In this document: piece by piece, positions 1-8,600 of the stretch
Numbering within the stretch: position 1 is the stretch's first letter
Layout of the letters: each line of letters begins with the position of its first letter
Assembly: GCF_014695715.1 (NCBI RefSeq)
Contig: NZ_JACJOT010000001.1
Span: 186,001 to 250,000, forward strand
Length of the DNA stretch: 64,000 nt
Source of the DNA: Microcoleus sp. FACHB-68
GTDB lineage: Bacteria > Cyanobacteriota > Cyanobacteriia > Cyanobacteriales > Oscillatoriaceae
Reading direction: 5' to 3'
Made by a program: the position numbers and the translations under genes
The notes under the pieces: generated by a model
Told to the model about the DNA's origin: nothing
The model's input: only the letters and a program-made list of their open reading frames with translations
Databases searched by the model: none

Positions 1-1
1 G

Positions 2-184
2 TGGGCGTTAATTTTCTCGCCGCTGTGGGGCATCTTGTTCATCGCCTTCGGAATCGGGCCGGTGATCACCCGCACCTCGGAGTGGCTGCCTTTATTCCGC
101 AATATTATTGGGTTTGTTCTGGGTGCCTTGGTGGCTTATCTGACGCCGATGCTCAAACAATCTTCTGCAAATTCTGAAACCTAG
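2..184 (+). CDS. C-terminal end of an unidentified membrane protein (partial)
   Basis: The frame is open from the window edge and closes with TAG at 182-184, leaving about 60 residues. The visible part is strongly hydrophobic, with two likely membrane segments: one around LWGILFIAFGIGPV and one around NIIGFVLGALVAYL. They are followed by a short polar tail (KQSSANSET). This looks like the C-terminus of an integral membrane protein. No family motif is visible and the start lies outside the window, so no function is proposed. It reads in the same direction as cobH, with a gap of about 190 bp. Confidence 0.55.
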   Translation, partial: WALIFSPLWGILFIAFGIGPVITRTSEWLPLFRNIIGFVLGALVAYLTPMLKQSSANSET

Positions 185-328
185 AGGCAGTGGGGCGCAC
201 AAGACCGGCAAAGGATTTCTCTTTCTGTAGAGCCGAGCGTCCCGAATTACCAGATTAGCTGAAAACGGATCAGTTAGGTTTATCGTGTAGCTTTTGCGAA
301 GGAATCGCGTAAACTTTAGTTTGGAGGT

Positions 329-361
329 ACGGCATCCCTCTGCCGTTATAACCCGGCAGGG
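329..361 (+). promoter_or_regulatory. Two mutually exclusive hairpins before cobH
   Basis: ACGGCA (329-334) pairs perfectly with TGCCGT (341-346) across a 6-nt loop. The same TGCCG (341-345) can instead pair with CGGCA (354-358), and the GGG after it can extend that stem. The middle arm is therefore shared, as in attenuators. The structure lies 16-48 bases before the cobH ATG. It does not resemble a cobalamin riboswitch. The complementarity is seen directly; a regulatory role is inference. Confidence 0.25.
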
Positions 362-376
362 TTTAACGCGATTTTC

Positions 377-1021
377 ATGCCGCGATTCAAGATGGAATGG
401 CATATAAGCGACGCCCAAAGTCTGGGAATTATTGACCGAGAAATTGGCGATCACGTTTTTTCACCGGCAGAGTACGAAATTGTGCGTCGGGTGATTTACG
501 CAACCGCCGATTTTGAATACAAGTCTTTGATCGGCTTTTCTGAGCAAGCCCTGCAAGCCGGTGCCGCAGCATTAGCGGCCCGCACAACCATTGTGGTGGA
601 TGTGCCAATGGTGCAGGTTGGCATTGCACCCCTGATTCAGACGACCTTTGCCAATCCTGTGTATTGCAGCATGGAAGCGATTACGCGGCCTCAAAAAGAA
701 AGAACGCGTGCGGCTTGGGGCATTGAAACCCTAGCCAGACGCTATCCAGAGGGAATTTTTGTGGTGGGACAGGCGCAAACGGCTTTGACTACGCTTGTGG
801 AATTAATTGAAGCCGAGGAAATTAGGCCGGCGCTGGTTATTGGCACGCCCTCTGGATTCGTGGATGTGGATGTTGCAAAAGGGCGTCTGAATGACTCACT
901 TGTTCCTCACATTCGCATTGAGGGACGTAAAGGCAGTGCGGTGGTTGCAGTCGCCATTGTTAACGGACTGGTAGACCTGGCATGGCAGGCATACGGTCAA
1001 GAGACGAATACGGCGATGTAA
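377..1021 (+). CDS. cobH: Precorrin-8X methylmutase (CobH/CbiC)
   Basis: This enzyme of corrin ring synthesis moves a methyl group from C-11 to C-12 of precorrin-8X (or the cobalt form), giving hydrogenobyrinate or cobyrinate. The 214-aa length fits the family. Family-like blocks are visible: [12 protein letters not shown] near the N-terminus, [13 protein letters not shown], the [11 protein letters not shown] strand, and the glycine-rich [11 protein letters not shown] segment. The motif that normally carries the active-site His (RVIHxTxDFE) reads [11 protein letters not shown] here, with Tyr in its place. An alternative start at 392 (MEWHISD) matches the N-terminus I expect of cyanobacterial homologues and may be the true one. 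The gene ends at the edge of a short-repeat tract. The family call is firm; the start is not. Confidence 0.9.
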   Translation: MPRFKMEWHISDAQSLGIIDREIGDHVFSPAEYEIVRRVIYATADFEYKSLIGFSEQALQAGAAALAARTTIVVDVPMVQVGIAPLIQTTFANPVYCSMEAITRPQKERTRAAWGIETLARRYPEGIFVVGQAQTALTTLVELIEAEEIRPALVIGTPSGFVDVDVAKGRLNDSLVPHIRIEGRKGSAVVAVAIVNGLVDLAWQAYGQETNTAM

Positions 1022-1138
1022 TGGGGAATGGGGATTGGGCATGGGGCATGGGGCATTGGGCATGGGGGATTGGGCATGGGGCATTGGGGATTGGGAATTG
1101 GGCATTTCTCCCCCTAGTCCCTAGTCCCTACCTAGCCC
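1021..1138. repeat. Short tandem G-rich repeats (STRR-like)
   Basis: This is a run of degenerate 7-14 bp units of the type GGGGCATTGGGCAT, followed by CCCTAGTCCCTA units of the opposite base skew. It begins at the cobH stop codon and reaches the end of the next, convergent gene. Such short tandemly repeated repetitive sequences are common in filamentous cyanobacteria. The tract contains no credible gene. Confidence 0.8.
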
Positions 1139-1815
1139 CTATCCCTAGTCCCTGATTGCCGCTTGCGTTTGGCTTCGCGTAATTGCCGGCTGATATCGAT
1201 AAACTCATCCCGTCGCAGGTAAGGATAGTCACTTACCCAAATATTCTTATTGGGAATGTAAATGTCTGAGTATTTGGAAATTCGGCTTAAATCCGGTTGA
1301 TTGGACATCACCAGCATCAGCGCCACTTGACCTTTAACGATCTTTTCGTGCTCTTTACGCAGGGGCACTTGCATTTGGGTGGAAAAGCCGGTTTTATCTC
1401 CGACTTCTAAATTCAACCGGCGCTCTCGATTTTCTACGATCACGAGGTCTCCTCTGGTATTGACGGTTTCCTCTTGACCGATTAAATCATCTGTGAAATA
1501 AACATCCAGAACTCGTCCTTGCCAAAATCCAGCATACTGATAACGCCGGCATTCAACATTGCGGAAACTAGCTAAAGCAACGGGACCCCATAGCCAATAA
1601 AGGCTTGCGGTTATCCCCAATAAAAATACCAGGCCGCCGCCGCCGTTGTTGCCGAGTGCCAGTCCCAGCAGCCAAATCACCACCACGGCAACCACAGAGA
1701 TTAACAGCCGCTTTAAGAAAGCTGGAAACTTGCCGGAATAGTAAGCATATTGAGCGCCGGTGGCAACGGCGGGGATGAGCTGTTCAAAGGTTTTGCGAGT
1801 TATTGGGATGAGCAT
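1132..1815 (-). CDS. Conserved cyanobacterial membrane protein
   Basis: The 227-aa protein has two adjacent membrane segments (about residues 35-55, SVVAVVVIWLLGLALG, and 62-85), a glycine-rich linker between them (NNGGGG) and a soluble C-terminal domain of roughly 140 residues rich in charged beta-type sequence. The end is basic (REAKRKRQSGTRDRG). I recognise the type as a cyanobacterial conserved protein sometimes labelled phosphate ABC transporter permease. I see no permease signature, and two membrane spans are too few, so I do not adopt that name. It converges on cobH across the short-repeat tract; its last codons are made of that repeat, so the C-terminus may be repeat-derived. Confidence 0.75.
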   Translation of the reverse strand: MLIPITRKTFEQLIPAVATGAQYAYYSGKFPAFLKRLLISVVAVVVIWLLGLALGNNGGGGLVFLLGITASLYWLWGPVALASFRNVECRRYQYAGFWQGRVLDVYFTDDLIGQEETVNTRGDLVIVENRERRLNLEVGDKTGFSTQMQVPLRKEHEKIVKGQVALMLVMSNQPDLSRISKYSDIYIPNKNIWVSDYPYLRRDEFIDISRQLREAKRKRQSGTRDRG

Positions 1816-1861
1816 GGGTTGTGTCTTCTGTCCGGTGTCCCTGGTTCTGTGTCCTGTGTCG

Positions 1862-2150
1862 GTGATCTACGGTGTACACACAAGTCTTCTCTGCTGACGT
1901 TTGAGGTTGATTTGCCCCCTAAATCCACGCCAGTTGCTCCACTTGGGGAGACCCCAAGACCGCACTGGCTCCCCAACTTTGGGGGACTTGGAATGCCGGT
2001 TCCCCCCAGAATTGGGGGGCGAGTGCGTCGAAATCGGGGGTTTTGAGGTTGATCACCAGATGTGTGTACATTGTAGGTGTCGGTGATTGAGGACTTACGC
2101 TTCAGAGTCCCCCAGAATTGGGGATTTAGGGGGCGGTTCGGGTTGCAATG
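1862..2150. repeat. Degenerate cyanobacterial intergenic repeat
   Basis: The spacer between dapB and the membrane-protein gene contains several CCCCCAGAATTGGGG-type palindromic units (near 1965-1985, 2003-2020 and 2108-2125). It also has TTTGAGGTTGAT twice (about 1901 and 2042), and TACACAC and GTGTGTA blocks facing each other at the edges. The arrangement suggests a decayed non-coding mobile repeat. The short reading frames here are repeat-derived and unconvincing. Confidence 0.6.
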
Positions 2151-2170
2151 ATCACGTTTCAAACATCCTG

Positions 2171-2998
2171 TTAAAGGATCTTTTCTAAACCATAAACGAG
2201 GGATTTGAGCTGCAGGACTTTGCGAATGGCTAGCAAGACACCGGGCATATAGCAAGCGCGATCGCTGGTGTCGTGACGCAGGGTGTAAACTTGACCGGCA
2301 GCCCCGAAAATCACTTCTTGGTGGGCAATTAAACCAGGGAGGCGGATGCTGTGGATGCGGATGCCTTCGTCTGCGGTACTGCCTCTGGCACCGGCAAGTT
2401 TTTCGCTTTCCTCTACTTGGGGCGGGTTGAACGTTTTACCTAATTCTGCGAGTAATTGGGCGGTTTGAATAGCTGTACCACTGGGGGCGTCGGCTTTTTG
2501 GTTGTGGTGCAGTTCGATAATTTCTACATGGTCAAAATACTGGGATGCCTGAACGGCAGCTTGTTGCAGCAGTACCATGCCGATGGAGAAATTAGGAATA
2601 ATTAGACAGCCGGTGCTGGCTTTATCAGCAAAATCAGCGAGGTCTTGCAGTTTTTCTGGACTTAGGCCGGTGGTGCCCACAACCGGCTTCACGCCATAAG
2701 CGATCGCAGAGCGGACGTTATCATACACCGTTTTCGGGTGGGTGAAATCCACCATGACGCCAATCTCTTTTTGCTGGGCGGCAAAGGCTAGCATCGATTC
2801 GAGTTCGTTGGTGATGGGAACTTCTAAGGGTTCAATACCGGCCAATTCACCGGCATCTTGACCGAAGAATTCTGGATTTCGGTCAATTGCGCCCAGCAAC
2901 GTCATATCTGGCGCTTCAGCAACTGCCTTGATCACTTCGCGGCCCATTTTGCCGGCGGCACCATTGACAACAACAGGGATGGGGGAATTACTGCTCAT
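2171..2998 (-). CDS. dapB: 4-hydroxy-tetrahydrodipicolinate reductase
   Basis: DapB reduces 4-hydroxy-tetrahydrodipicolinate with NAD(P)H in the diaminopimelate/lysine pathway, supplying peptidoglycan. The 275-aa protein has the N-terminal Rossmann motif [12 protein letters not shown], the cofactor-contact strand VDFTHP, and [11 protein letters not shown]. The catalytic-loop motif is [17 protein letters not shown], with the catalytic His pair and Lys. The C-terminal part ([16 protein letters not shown]) is also typical. Length and all key residues are normal, so the enzyme should be active. It stands alone and divergent from chlI. Confidence 0.97.
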   Translation of the reverse strand: MSSNSPIPVVVNGAAGKMGREVIKAVAEAPDMTLLGAIDRNPEFFGQDAGELAGIEPLEVPITNELESMLAFAAQQKEIGVMVDFTHPKTVYDNVRSAIAYGVKPVVGTTGLSPEKLQDLADFADKASTGCLIIPNFSIGMVLLQQAAVQASQYFDHVEIIELHHNQKADAPSGTAIQTAQLLAELGKTFNPPQVEESEKLAGARGSTADEGIRIHSIRLPGLIAHQEVIFGAAGQVYTLRHDTSDRACYMPGVLLAIRKVLQLKSLVYGLEKIL

Positions 2999-3389
2999 AA
3001 ATTTATCTGGAAATGCGGTTGGGGGTTAGGGGGCGGCAGCCTAGGATGAGGGTCTTCATCTAAAGATATCGCGGTTGCCACCTAGCGAATTTTAGGGCAG
3101 TTGGGTGTGGCTGCAAAAGGATTGCCGGCATTAACCGGCTTTTGGGGCTGCCGACTTTGGAGAAAGTTGGTTAATCTTGCGGGGACATGATAATGGCCTG
3201 ACGCTGGGCTGTAAAATGAGAGACGGCAATCTGAAAGTGCTGAACGTCTCGGAAATCTCGTGATCTCAAATTTGGTTAATAACTATTATTTTTGAGGCTC
3301 GTTGCTGCCGGCTGAAACTATTTCCTATTATAGGTTCTGCCAAATTTAGATAAGATCAAAAATTCGCGCATTCAAAATCTAAAATCGTT
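2999..3389. other. Divergent promoter region between dapB and chlI
   Basis: This 391-bp spacer separates the divergent dapB and chlI genes and must hold both promoters. It is moderately GC-rich near dapB and AT-rich in the last 80 bp before chlI. I see no gene, no strong repeat and no riboswitch-like fold. Confidence 0.6.
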
Positions 3390-4514
3390 ATGACTCTGAC
3401 CGCACAAGCCAGCCCTGTCCCGAACTTAACTGCTCGTCGTGCCGTTTTTCCCTTCACCGCCATTGTTGGCCAAGAAGAGATGAAGCTTGCACTGTTGTTG
3501 AATGTAATTGACCCCAAAATCGGTGGGGTGATGATTATGGGAGATCGCGGCACCGGCAAATCGACCACTATCCGGGCGCTTGCTGACTTGCTGCCAGAAA
3601 TTGAAGTTGTGGCAGACGATCCGTTCAACAGCCATCCCAGCGATCCAGATTTGATGAGCGATGCCGTGCGAGAACGGCTGGGGCGTGAAGAAAACGTGCC
3701 GGTGGCGAACCGCAAAGTGCAAATGGTCGATTTACCATTGGGCGCAACAGAAGACCGCGTTTGCGGCACGATTGATATTGAAAAAGCCCTCTCTGAAGGT
3801 GTGAAAGCCTTTGAACCGGGATTGCTGGCTAAAGCGAATCGCGGCATCCTCTATGTGGATGAAGTCAACTTGCTGGACGATCACTTAGTTGATGTGCTCT
3901 TAGATTCAGCCGCCTCTGGTTGGAATACCGTAGAACGGGAAGGCATTTCGATTCGTCACCCCGCGCGTTTTGTGCTTGTGGGTTCTGGCAACCCAGAGGA
4001 AGGAGAATTACGTCCCCAATTGCTGGATCGCTTTGGGATGCACGCAGAAATTCGCACCGTAAAAGATCCCACTTTGCGCGTGCAAATTGTCGAGGAACGC
4101 TCAGGTTTTGACCAAAATCCTCAAGAGTTTTTAGAAAAGCACCGGCATGAACAAGAAGCTCTGCAACAACGGCTTGCAGATGCCCAAGAATTGCTAAAAT
4201 CGGTGCAAATTGACTATGACTTTCGGGTGCAAATTTCCCAAGTTTGCTCAGAATTAGATGTGGACGGATTGCGCGGAGATTTAGTCACAAATCGCGCAGC
4301 CAAAGCATTAGCAGCTTTTGAAGGACGCACAGAAGTCACGGTTGATGATATCCGCCAAGTCGTTACACTTTGCCTGCGTCACCGGCTGCGGAAAGATCCT
4401 TTAGAATCGATTGATTCAGGTTACAAAGTGCAAAAAGTTTTCTGCCGCGTATTTGGATTAGCAGAACCGGCAGACGAAAAAGTTGCACAAGCAAACGGAG
4501 CCGGCAAACGCTAG
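3390..4514 (+). CDS. chlI: Magnesium chelatase ATPase subunit I
   Basis: ChlI is the AAA+ motor subunit that, with ChlD and ChlH, inserts Mg2+ into protoporphyrin IX, the first committed step to chlorophyll. The 374-aa protein shows Walker [10 protein letters not shown] (residues 51-59), Walker [12 protein letters not shown] (about 151-161), the helix-2-insert region around [18 protein letters not shown], and the arginine-rich PQLLDRFG block. The C-terminal helical domain ends normally. A ChlI of this type, without the ChlD acidic linker or integrin domain, marks a photosynthetic organism. ruvC follows 88 bp downstream across a hairpin-forming repeat. Confidence 0.97.
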   Translation: MTLTAQASPVPNLTARRAVFPFTAIVGQEEMKLALLLNVIDPKIGGVMIMGDRGTGKSTTIRALADLLPEIEVVADDPFNSHPSDPDLMSDAVRERLGREENVPVANRKVQMVDLPLGATEDRVCGTIDIEKALSEGVKAFEPGLLAKANRGILYVDEVNLLDDHLVDVLLDSAASGWNTVEREGISIRHPARFVLVGSGNPEEGELRPQLLDRFGMHAEIRTVKDPTLRVQIVEERSGFDQNPQEFLEKHRHEQEALQQRLADAQELLKSVQIDYDFRVQISQVCSELDVDGLRGDLVTNRAAKALAAFEGRTEVTVDDIRQVVTLCLRHRLRKDPLESIDSGYKVQKVFCRVFGLAEPADEKVAQANGAGKR

Positions 4515-4520
4515 AAAAAC

Positions 4521-4579
4521 AACCGCAGATCACGCATTCATCTGCATTTATCTGCGTTCATCTGCGTTCATCTGCGGTT
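4521..4579. repeat. Tandem ATCTGCGTTC repeat with closing inverted ends
   Basis: Between chlI and ruvC there are about four degenerate copies of an 11-bp ATCTGCGTTC unit. The outer ends, AACCGCAGAT (4521-4530) and ATCTGCGGTT (4570-4579), are perfect inverted repeats, so the tract can fold back. The same family occurs in the other orientation near 13657. It may act as a terminator or transcript stabiliser, but there is no clear U-run of its own. Confidence 0.7.
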
Positions 4580-4602
4580 AAAAAACTCAACCATAACAAC
4601 CC

Positions 4603-5094
4603 ATGCAAAAGCGAATCCTCGGCATAGATCCAGGGTTAGCCAAATTAGGATTTGGGGCAATTTGCTGTGAACCGGCAGCCGGCGGAAACTTTGCCGGCAC
4701 CGTTTCTGCATTAGATTTTGGAGTCATTCAGACGCCTGCCGGCGAGGAAATTGGGCGGCGACTCTGTACCATTTATGAAGACTTGCACACCGTCATCAAA
4801 CAATTGCAACCCGATTTAATTGCGATAGAAAAGTTCTTTTTTTATCGCATGGCAAATACAATTCTAGTTGCACAGGCGCGGGGTGTGGTGATGTTAGTGA
4901 TCGCGCAGTGTGAAGTGCCTTTAGTTGAATATACGCCGGCACAGGTTAAGCAAGCACTCACCGGCTATGGCAATGCGGATAAACTGGAAGTGCAAGAAGC
5001 AGTTGCCAGGGAATTAAATTTAGAAACTTTACCGAAACCTGATGATGCCGCAGATGGGTTAGCCTTGGCTTTAACGGCATGGTTTCAGCGGTAA
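4603..5094 (+). CDS. ruvC: Holliday junction resolvase RuvC
   Basis: RuvC is the dimeric, Mg2+-dependent endonuclease that cuts four-way junctions after RuvAB branch migration. The 163-aa length is standard. The acidic residues are in place: D9 in [13 protein letters not shown]76 in LIAIEKFFF, and the C-terminal [11 protein letters not shown] carrying the last two. The [16 protein letters not shown] segment is the usual DNA-contact region. It lies downstream of chlI in the same direction, an unrelated function. Confidence 0.97.
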   Translation: MQKRILGIDPGLAKLGFGAICCEPAAGGNFAGTVSALDFGVIQTPAGEEIGRRLCTIYEDLHTVIKQLQPDLIAIEKFFFYRMANTILVAQARGVVMLVIAQCEVPLVEYTPAQVKQALTGYGNADKLEVQEAVARELNLETLPKPDDAADGLALALTAWFQR

Positions 5095-5242
5095 CAACAG
5101 AATTAAGTTATAAAAAATGAATCCATTTGGTGATCAGCTTGCCTAGGGAAGGATTTTGGGATAGTGAACATGGGGATTTCCGGAATTGAGTGAGTTGCTT
5201 TTGTAGACTGTAAATTAAGAGTTGAATTTGAGCAGGTAGGAT

Positions 5243-8200
5243 ATGAGCAGAAATTTAAAGCAATTACTGAATACTAAAGTTAAAGATTTATGGGACTCAA
5301 CTGAGTTGGTGAGCGGGAGTGCTGAGATTGGCAAAACTTTTTGGGATTGTGTGATTCCTTTGGTGTCAAGCGCTACTCTTTTAACTCAAGGTGTATCTGT
5401 CGGCCTTTTTGCGATTGGTTTTGCAGCGAAATCTATTAAGTTTTTTGGAGAGAAAACTAAAGCAAAACTGCTTTTGCCAGAATGGGTGCTTTTAGCAGCT
5501 TTATTTGCCTATATTGAGAGTTTTAAAACGCTAGGAAATACAGATTTCGTTAATGAAAAAATCAAAAATATTGTTTTAAATTTCTTATATTATCTAAAAA
5601 AATCAGGAGATTTTGAGCTGACAGAAGCACAAGCAAAAGATGTACTTCGCTGCTTTCATGAATCTGAGTTAGCTGAAGAATTTAATGGAATTTTATCCAC
5701 TTTAGTAAAACAAGCCGGCCTGAGTGTCAATGAAGCCGAAATTCTCACAAAACGGGTGGCTTGCGGAACGCATCGCTACTTAAATGAAGCGCTTGCCAGT
5801 GTAACTGATAAGGTGCCGGCCTTCGTGCAGCTTTACCGAGATGGATGGCGAAAAGAAAGTGAAAAATACCACGATTTGGATAAATATTTAGAGAAAAAAA
5901 TTGCCACAAAACCGCAAGAACGAATTAATTCTGATGAGCTAATTACATTTCAACAGATTTATGTTTCGCTGGAAGTGAAGCCAGGTAACAAAAAAGATGG
6001 GGAATACGCCGATAATTTAGAAGCGTGGGCAAAGCGTTTATTACTAGATCAAACTAAACAAGATCAAGTCCTGTTTATCCAAGCAGGGCCGGGACGTGGA
6101 AAAAGTGTATTTTGCCGGATGTTTGCAGATCAAGTTAGGCGAGAACTGCATCCAATCTGGACACCTATTTTAATTCGGTTGCGCGATATTATAACTTTTG
6201 AAAATAGCTTAGAAAATACTTTAAAAGCAGTTATTAAGGAGGATTTTGTTAAAAATGATGATGGATGGTTAACCAATAAAAATACCCGCTATTTATTTTT
6301 ACTTGATGGCTTTGATGAATTGGTGTTGGAAAGGAGAAACATTAAAACACTGCAAGATTTTCTGACTGAAGTGGGGCAATTTCAAAAAGATTATAGCGAT
6401 ATTCCTGGGGTAGGGCATCGGGTTTTAATCACCGGACGCTCTCTGGCATTACATAGCATTGAAACCTGGCTGCCAGATAATATTGAACGCGTGGAAATCT
6501 TGCCAATGGATGATGAACTTCAGCAGCAGTGGTTTGTTAAATGGGAAGCGATAGTCGGGGCAACAAAAAATCAAGCATTTCAAGCGTTATTAAAAGATAA
6601 AGATTGTCCTGGTCGGGTACAAGAATTAGCCAAAGAACCTCTGTTACTTTATCTGCTGGCAGCCATGCACCGGGATGAAAGAATTAAGGTCGAAGATTTT
6701 GCCGAAGTAATCAGTGCAAAGATTGTAATTTATGAAAAAGCCTTAGATTGGGTTTTAACCAAACAACGTAAACCATTGCTCAATCAAAAATTAACAGGGC
6801 AAGAAACCAAAGATTTACAAAGAATTCTCACGGAAGCCGGCTTATGTGTAGTGCAGTCGGGGGGTGAATGTGCGGCCATTTCGATGATAGAGGAACGACT
6901 GCAAAGTGATGCGAGTGCAAAAGCGTTGCTTGAAAAAGCCGAAAAGGATTTAGGAGAAAGCGCGCTAAAAAATGCCTTGGCTACATTTTATTTACAAACC
7001 GGATCGAAGGACGGTTCGGTTGAGTTTTGTCACAAGAGTTTTGGGGAATTCCTCTGTGCAAAACGTATCAAAGAAAGTTTGATTAACTGGACTAAACCAG
7101 GAAGTCAACGGCAGAAATTTGATATTCTTGACGAGCAGTTTGATTGGGAAATTTACGATTTACTGGGATATGGAGGATTAACCCCAGAAATTGTTGAATA
7201 TTTAACCGCATTGCTGAAAAAAGATGGTGAATTTCGCCAGGTGGAATTATTCCAGCGCTTAGAAGATTTTTATCTACGCTGGTGTGATGGAGAATTAATT
7301 GATGCACCTCCAAAAAAGTTATTCTTTATTAATTTTCCACAAGAAGGAAATTTACCGCAACATAAAATGCGGTTGCTGAGAACGCAAGTGGAAAATAGTA
7401 ACCTTGGACAGCGACAGGTGGATATCTATACAGGGCTGAATGTGATGATTTTGCTATTGGAATTAAACCGTTATGCTCAGTCACAGGATGAGTTAAAAGA
7501 TCAAGTTGTTTTTTATCCTTGTGGTCAACCAGATACAGAAAATTTTGATCAATTTAGACTGGGTCGCCTCATTGGTTACTGCCATTGTATCGATGCCGGT
7601 GCTTTTACCAGAGTAATTGGTTCATTTCTCAGCAATACCAACCTCAACGATGCCAACCTAAAAAGTGCCAACCTCGGCTCTGTCAGCCTCAGCAGTGCCA
7701 ACCTCAGCAATGCCAACCTCAGCCATGCCAACCTTGACGATGCCAACCTCGAAAATGCCAACCTCAGCAGTGCCAAGCTCATTGGTGCCTATCTTAACAG
7801 TGCTTACCTCATCGCTGCCAACCTCATCGGTGCCAACCTCAGCGGTGCTTATCTCAGCAGTGCTAACCTCAGCGGTGCTTATCTCAGCAGTGCTAACCTC
7901 ATCGATGCCAACCTCAGCGGTGCTTATCTCAGCGATACCAACCTCAGCGATGCCAACCTCAGCAGTGCTAACCTCATCAATGCCAGCTTCATCAATAATA
8001 CCAACCTCAGCAGTGCTAACCTCATCAATGCCAACCTCAGCAGTGCCAACCTCGAAAATGCCAACCTCAGCAATGCCCATCTCAACACTGCCAACCTCAG
8101 CCACGCTCATCTCAGCAGTGCCAACCTCAGAGGTGCCAACCTCAGCAATGCCCATCTCAACACTGCCAACCTCAGAGGTGCCAACCTCATGGGTGCCGAC

Positions 8201-8353
8201 CTCAGTGGTGCCAACCTCAGAGGCGTCAACCTCATGGGTGCCGACCTCGAAAACGTTCGCTGGGATGAAAATACAAACTGGGACAATGTCCAAGGCTTAG
8301 AAACAGCCCAAAACGTTCCAGAAGCTCTCAAACAACAACTGGGTCTGTCGTAA
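5243..8353 (+). CDS. NACHT-type STAND NTPase with pentapeptide-repeat tail
   Basis: The 1036-aa protein has three parts. Residues 1-230 form a mostly helical N-terminal region with a hydrophobic stretch near 35-65 (ATLLTQGVSVGLFAIGFAA), which I do not recognise. Residues 275-480 are an NTPase core of NACHT type: Walker A GPGRGKS (282-288), Walker B with doubled acids LFLLDGFDEL (351-360), and sensor-like VLITGRS (about 394-400). After a helical region, residues about 795-1005 are some 40 pentapeptide repeats of A(N/D)LSX form, predicted to fold as a right-handed beta-helix. Bacterial NACHT/STAND proteins include anti-phage sensors, with C-terminal repeats as the ligand-reading part. That role here is inference. 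An AGGTAGG ribosome site lies just before the ATG. The body is more AT-rich than ruvC and ndhD beside it. Confidence 0.85.
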   Translation: MSRNLKQLLNTKVKDLWDSTELVSGSAEIGKTFWDCVIPLVSSATLLTQGVSVGLFAIGFAAKSIKFFGEKTKAKLLLPEWVLLAALFAYIESFKTLGNTDFVNEKIKNIVLNFLYYLKKSGDFELTEAQAKDVLRCFHESELAEEFNGILSTLVKQAGLSVNEAEILTKRVACGTHRYLNEALASVTDKVPAFVQLYRDGWRKESEKYHDLDKYLEKKIATKPQERINSDELITFQQIYVSLEVKPGNKKDGEYADNLEAWAKRLLLDQTKQDQVLFIQAGPGRGKSVFCRMFADQVRRELHPIWTPILIRLRDIITFENSLENTLKAVIKEDFVKNDDGWLTNKNTRYLFLLDGFDELVLERRNIKTLQDFLTEVGQFQKDYSDIPGVGHRVLITGRSLALHSIETWLPDNIERVEILPMDDELQQQWFVKWEAIVGATKNQAFQALLKDKDCPGRVQELAKEPLLLYLLAAMHRDERIKVEDFAEVISAKIVIYEKALDWVLTKQRKPLLNQKLTGQETKDLQRILTEAGLCVVQSGGECAAISMIEERLQSDASAKALLEKAEKDLGESALKNALATFYLQTGSKDGSVEFCHKSFGEFLCAKRIKESLINWTKPGSQRQKFDILDEQFDWEIYDLLGYGGLTPEIVEYLTALLKKDGEFRQVELFQRLEDFYLRWCDGELIDAPPKKLFFINFPQEGNLPQHKMRLLRTQVENSNLGQRQVDIYTGLNVMILLLELNRYAQSQDELKDQVVFYPCGQPDTENFDQFRLGRLIGYCHCIDAGAFTRVIGSFLSNTNLNDANLKSANLGSVSLSSANLSNANLSHANLDDANLENANLSSAKLIGAYLNSAYLIAANLIGANLSGAYLSSANLSGAYLSSANLIDANLSGAYLSDTNLSDANLSSANLINASFINNTNLSSANLINANLSSANLENANLSNAHLNTANLSHAHLSSANLRGANLSNAHLNTANLRGANLMGADLSGANLRGVNLMGADLENVRWDENTNWDNVQGLETAQNVPEALKQQLGLS
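7626..8250 (+). repeat. 15-bp coding repeat array (pentapeptide repeats)
   Basis: Some 40 copies of a degenerate 15-bp unit of the form GCCAACCTCAGCAGT encode the beta-helix of the NACHT protein. Similarity between neighbouring units is very high, including near-identical blocks around 7840-7930, which suggests recent unit gain by slippage or unequal recombination. Because the period is a multiple of three, all other frames on both strands also stay open; those shadow frames are not genes. Confidence 0.9.
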
Positions 8354-8600
8354 ACCTACGAACCGGCTCTCATTCCTATTGAGTGCTGGATCGTAAAACT
8401 GTCTCAACACGCAAAGGATTGATGGTGGAAATAAACAACCGGCAACGTTGTAGCCATTCTGAAGAGAAACGAAGCATCTAGACTGCCGGCTATCTCTGTA
8501 GATCCACTTATACTTAACTAGGGAAAATATTTATAAATAAATGTTACAAAATTGCCTAAGATAGATGACATTGAGAAATTCTTAATTTTTTGCGACTCAC

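Noticed and set aside
185-376. Cobalamin riboswitch before cobH
   Set aside because: I looked for the B12-box pattern and the long multi-stem fold; only short competing hairpins are present.
3356-3847. 163-codon minus-strand frame over chlI
   Set aside because: Antisense shadow of the well-conserved chlI coding frame.
7658-8331. Long frames on both strands over the pentapeptide array
   Set aside because: The 15-bp period keeps every frame open; the Ser/Pro/Thr and Val/Gly/Glu repeat proteins read there are shadows of the real coding frame.
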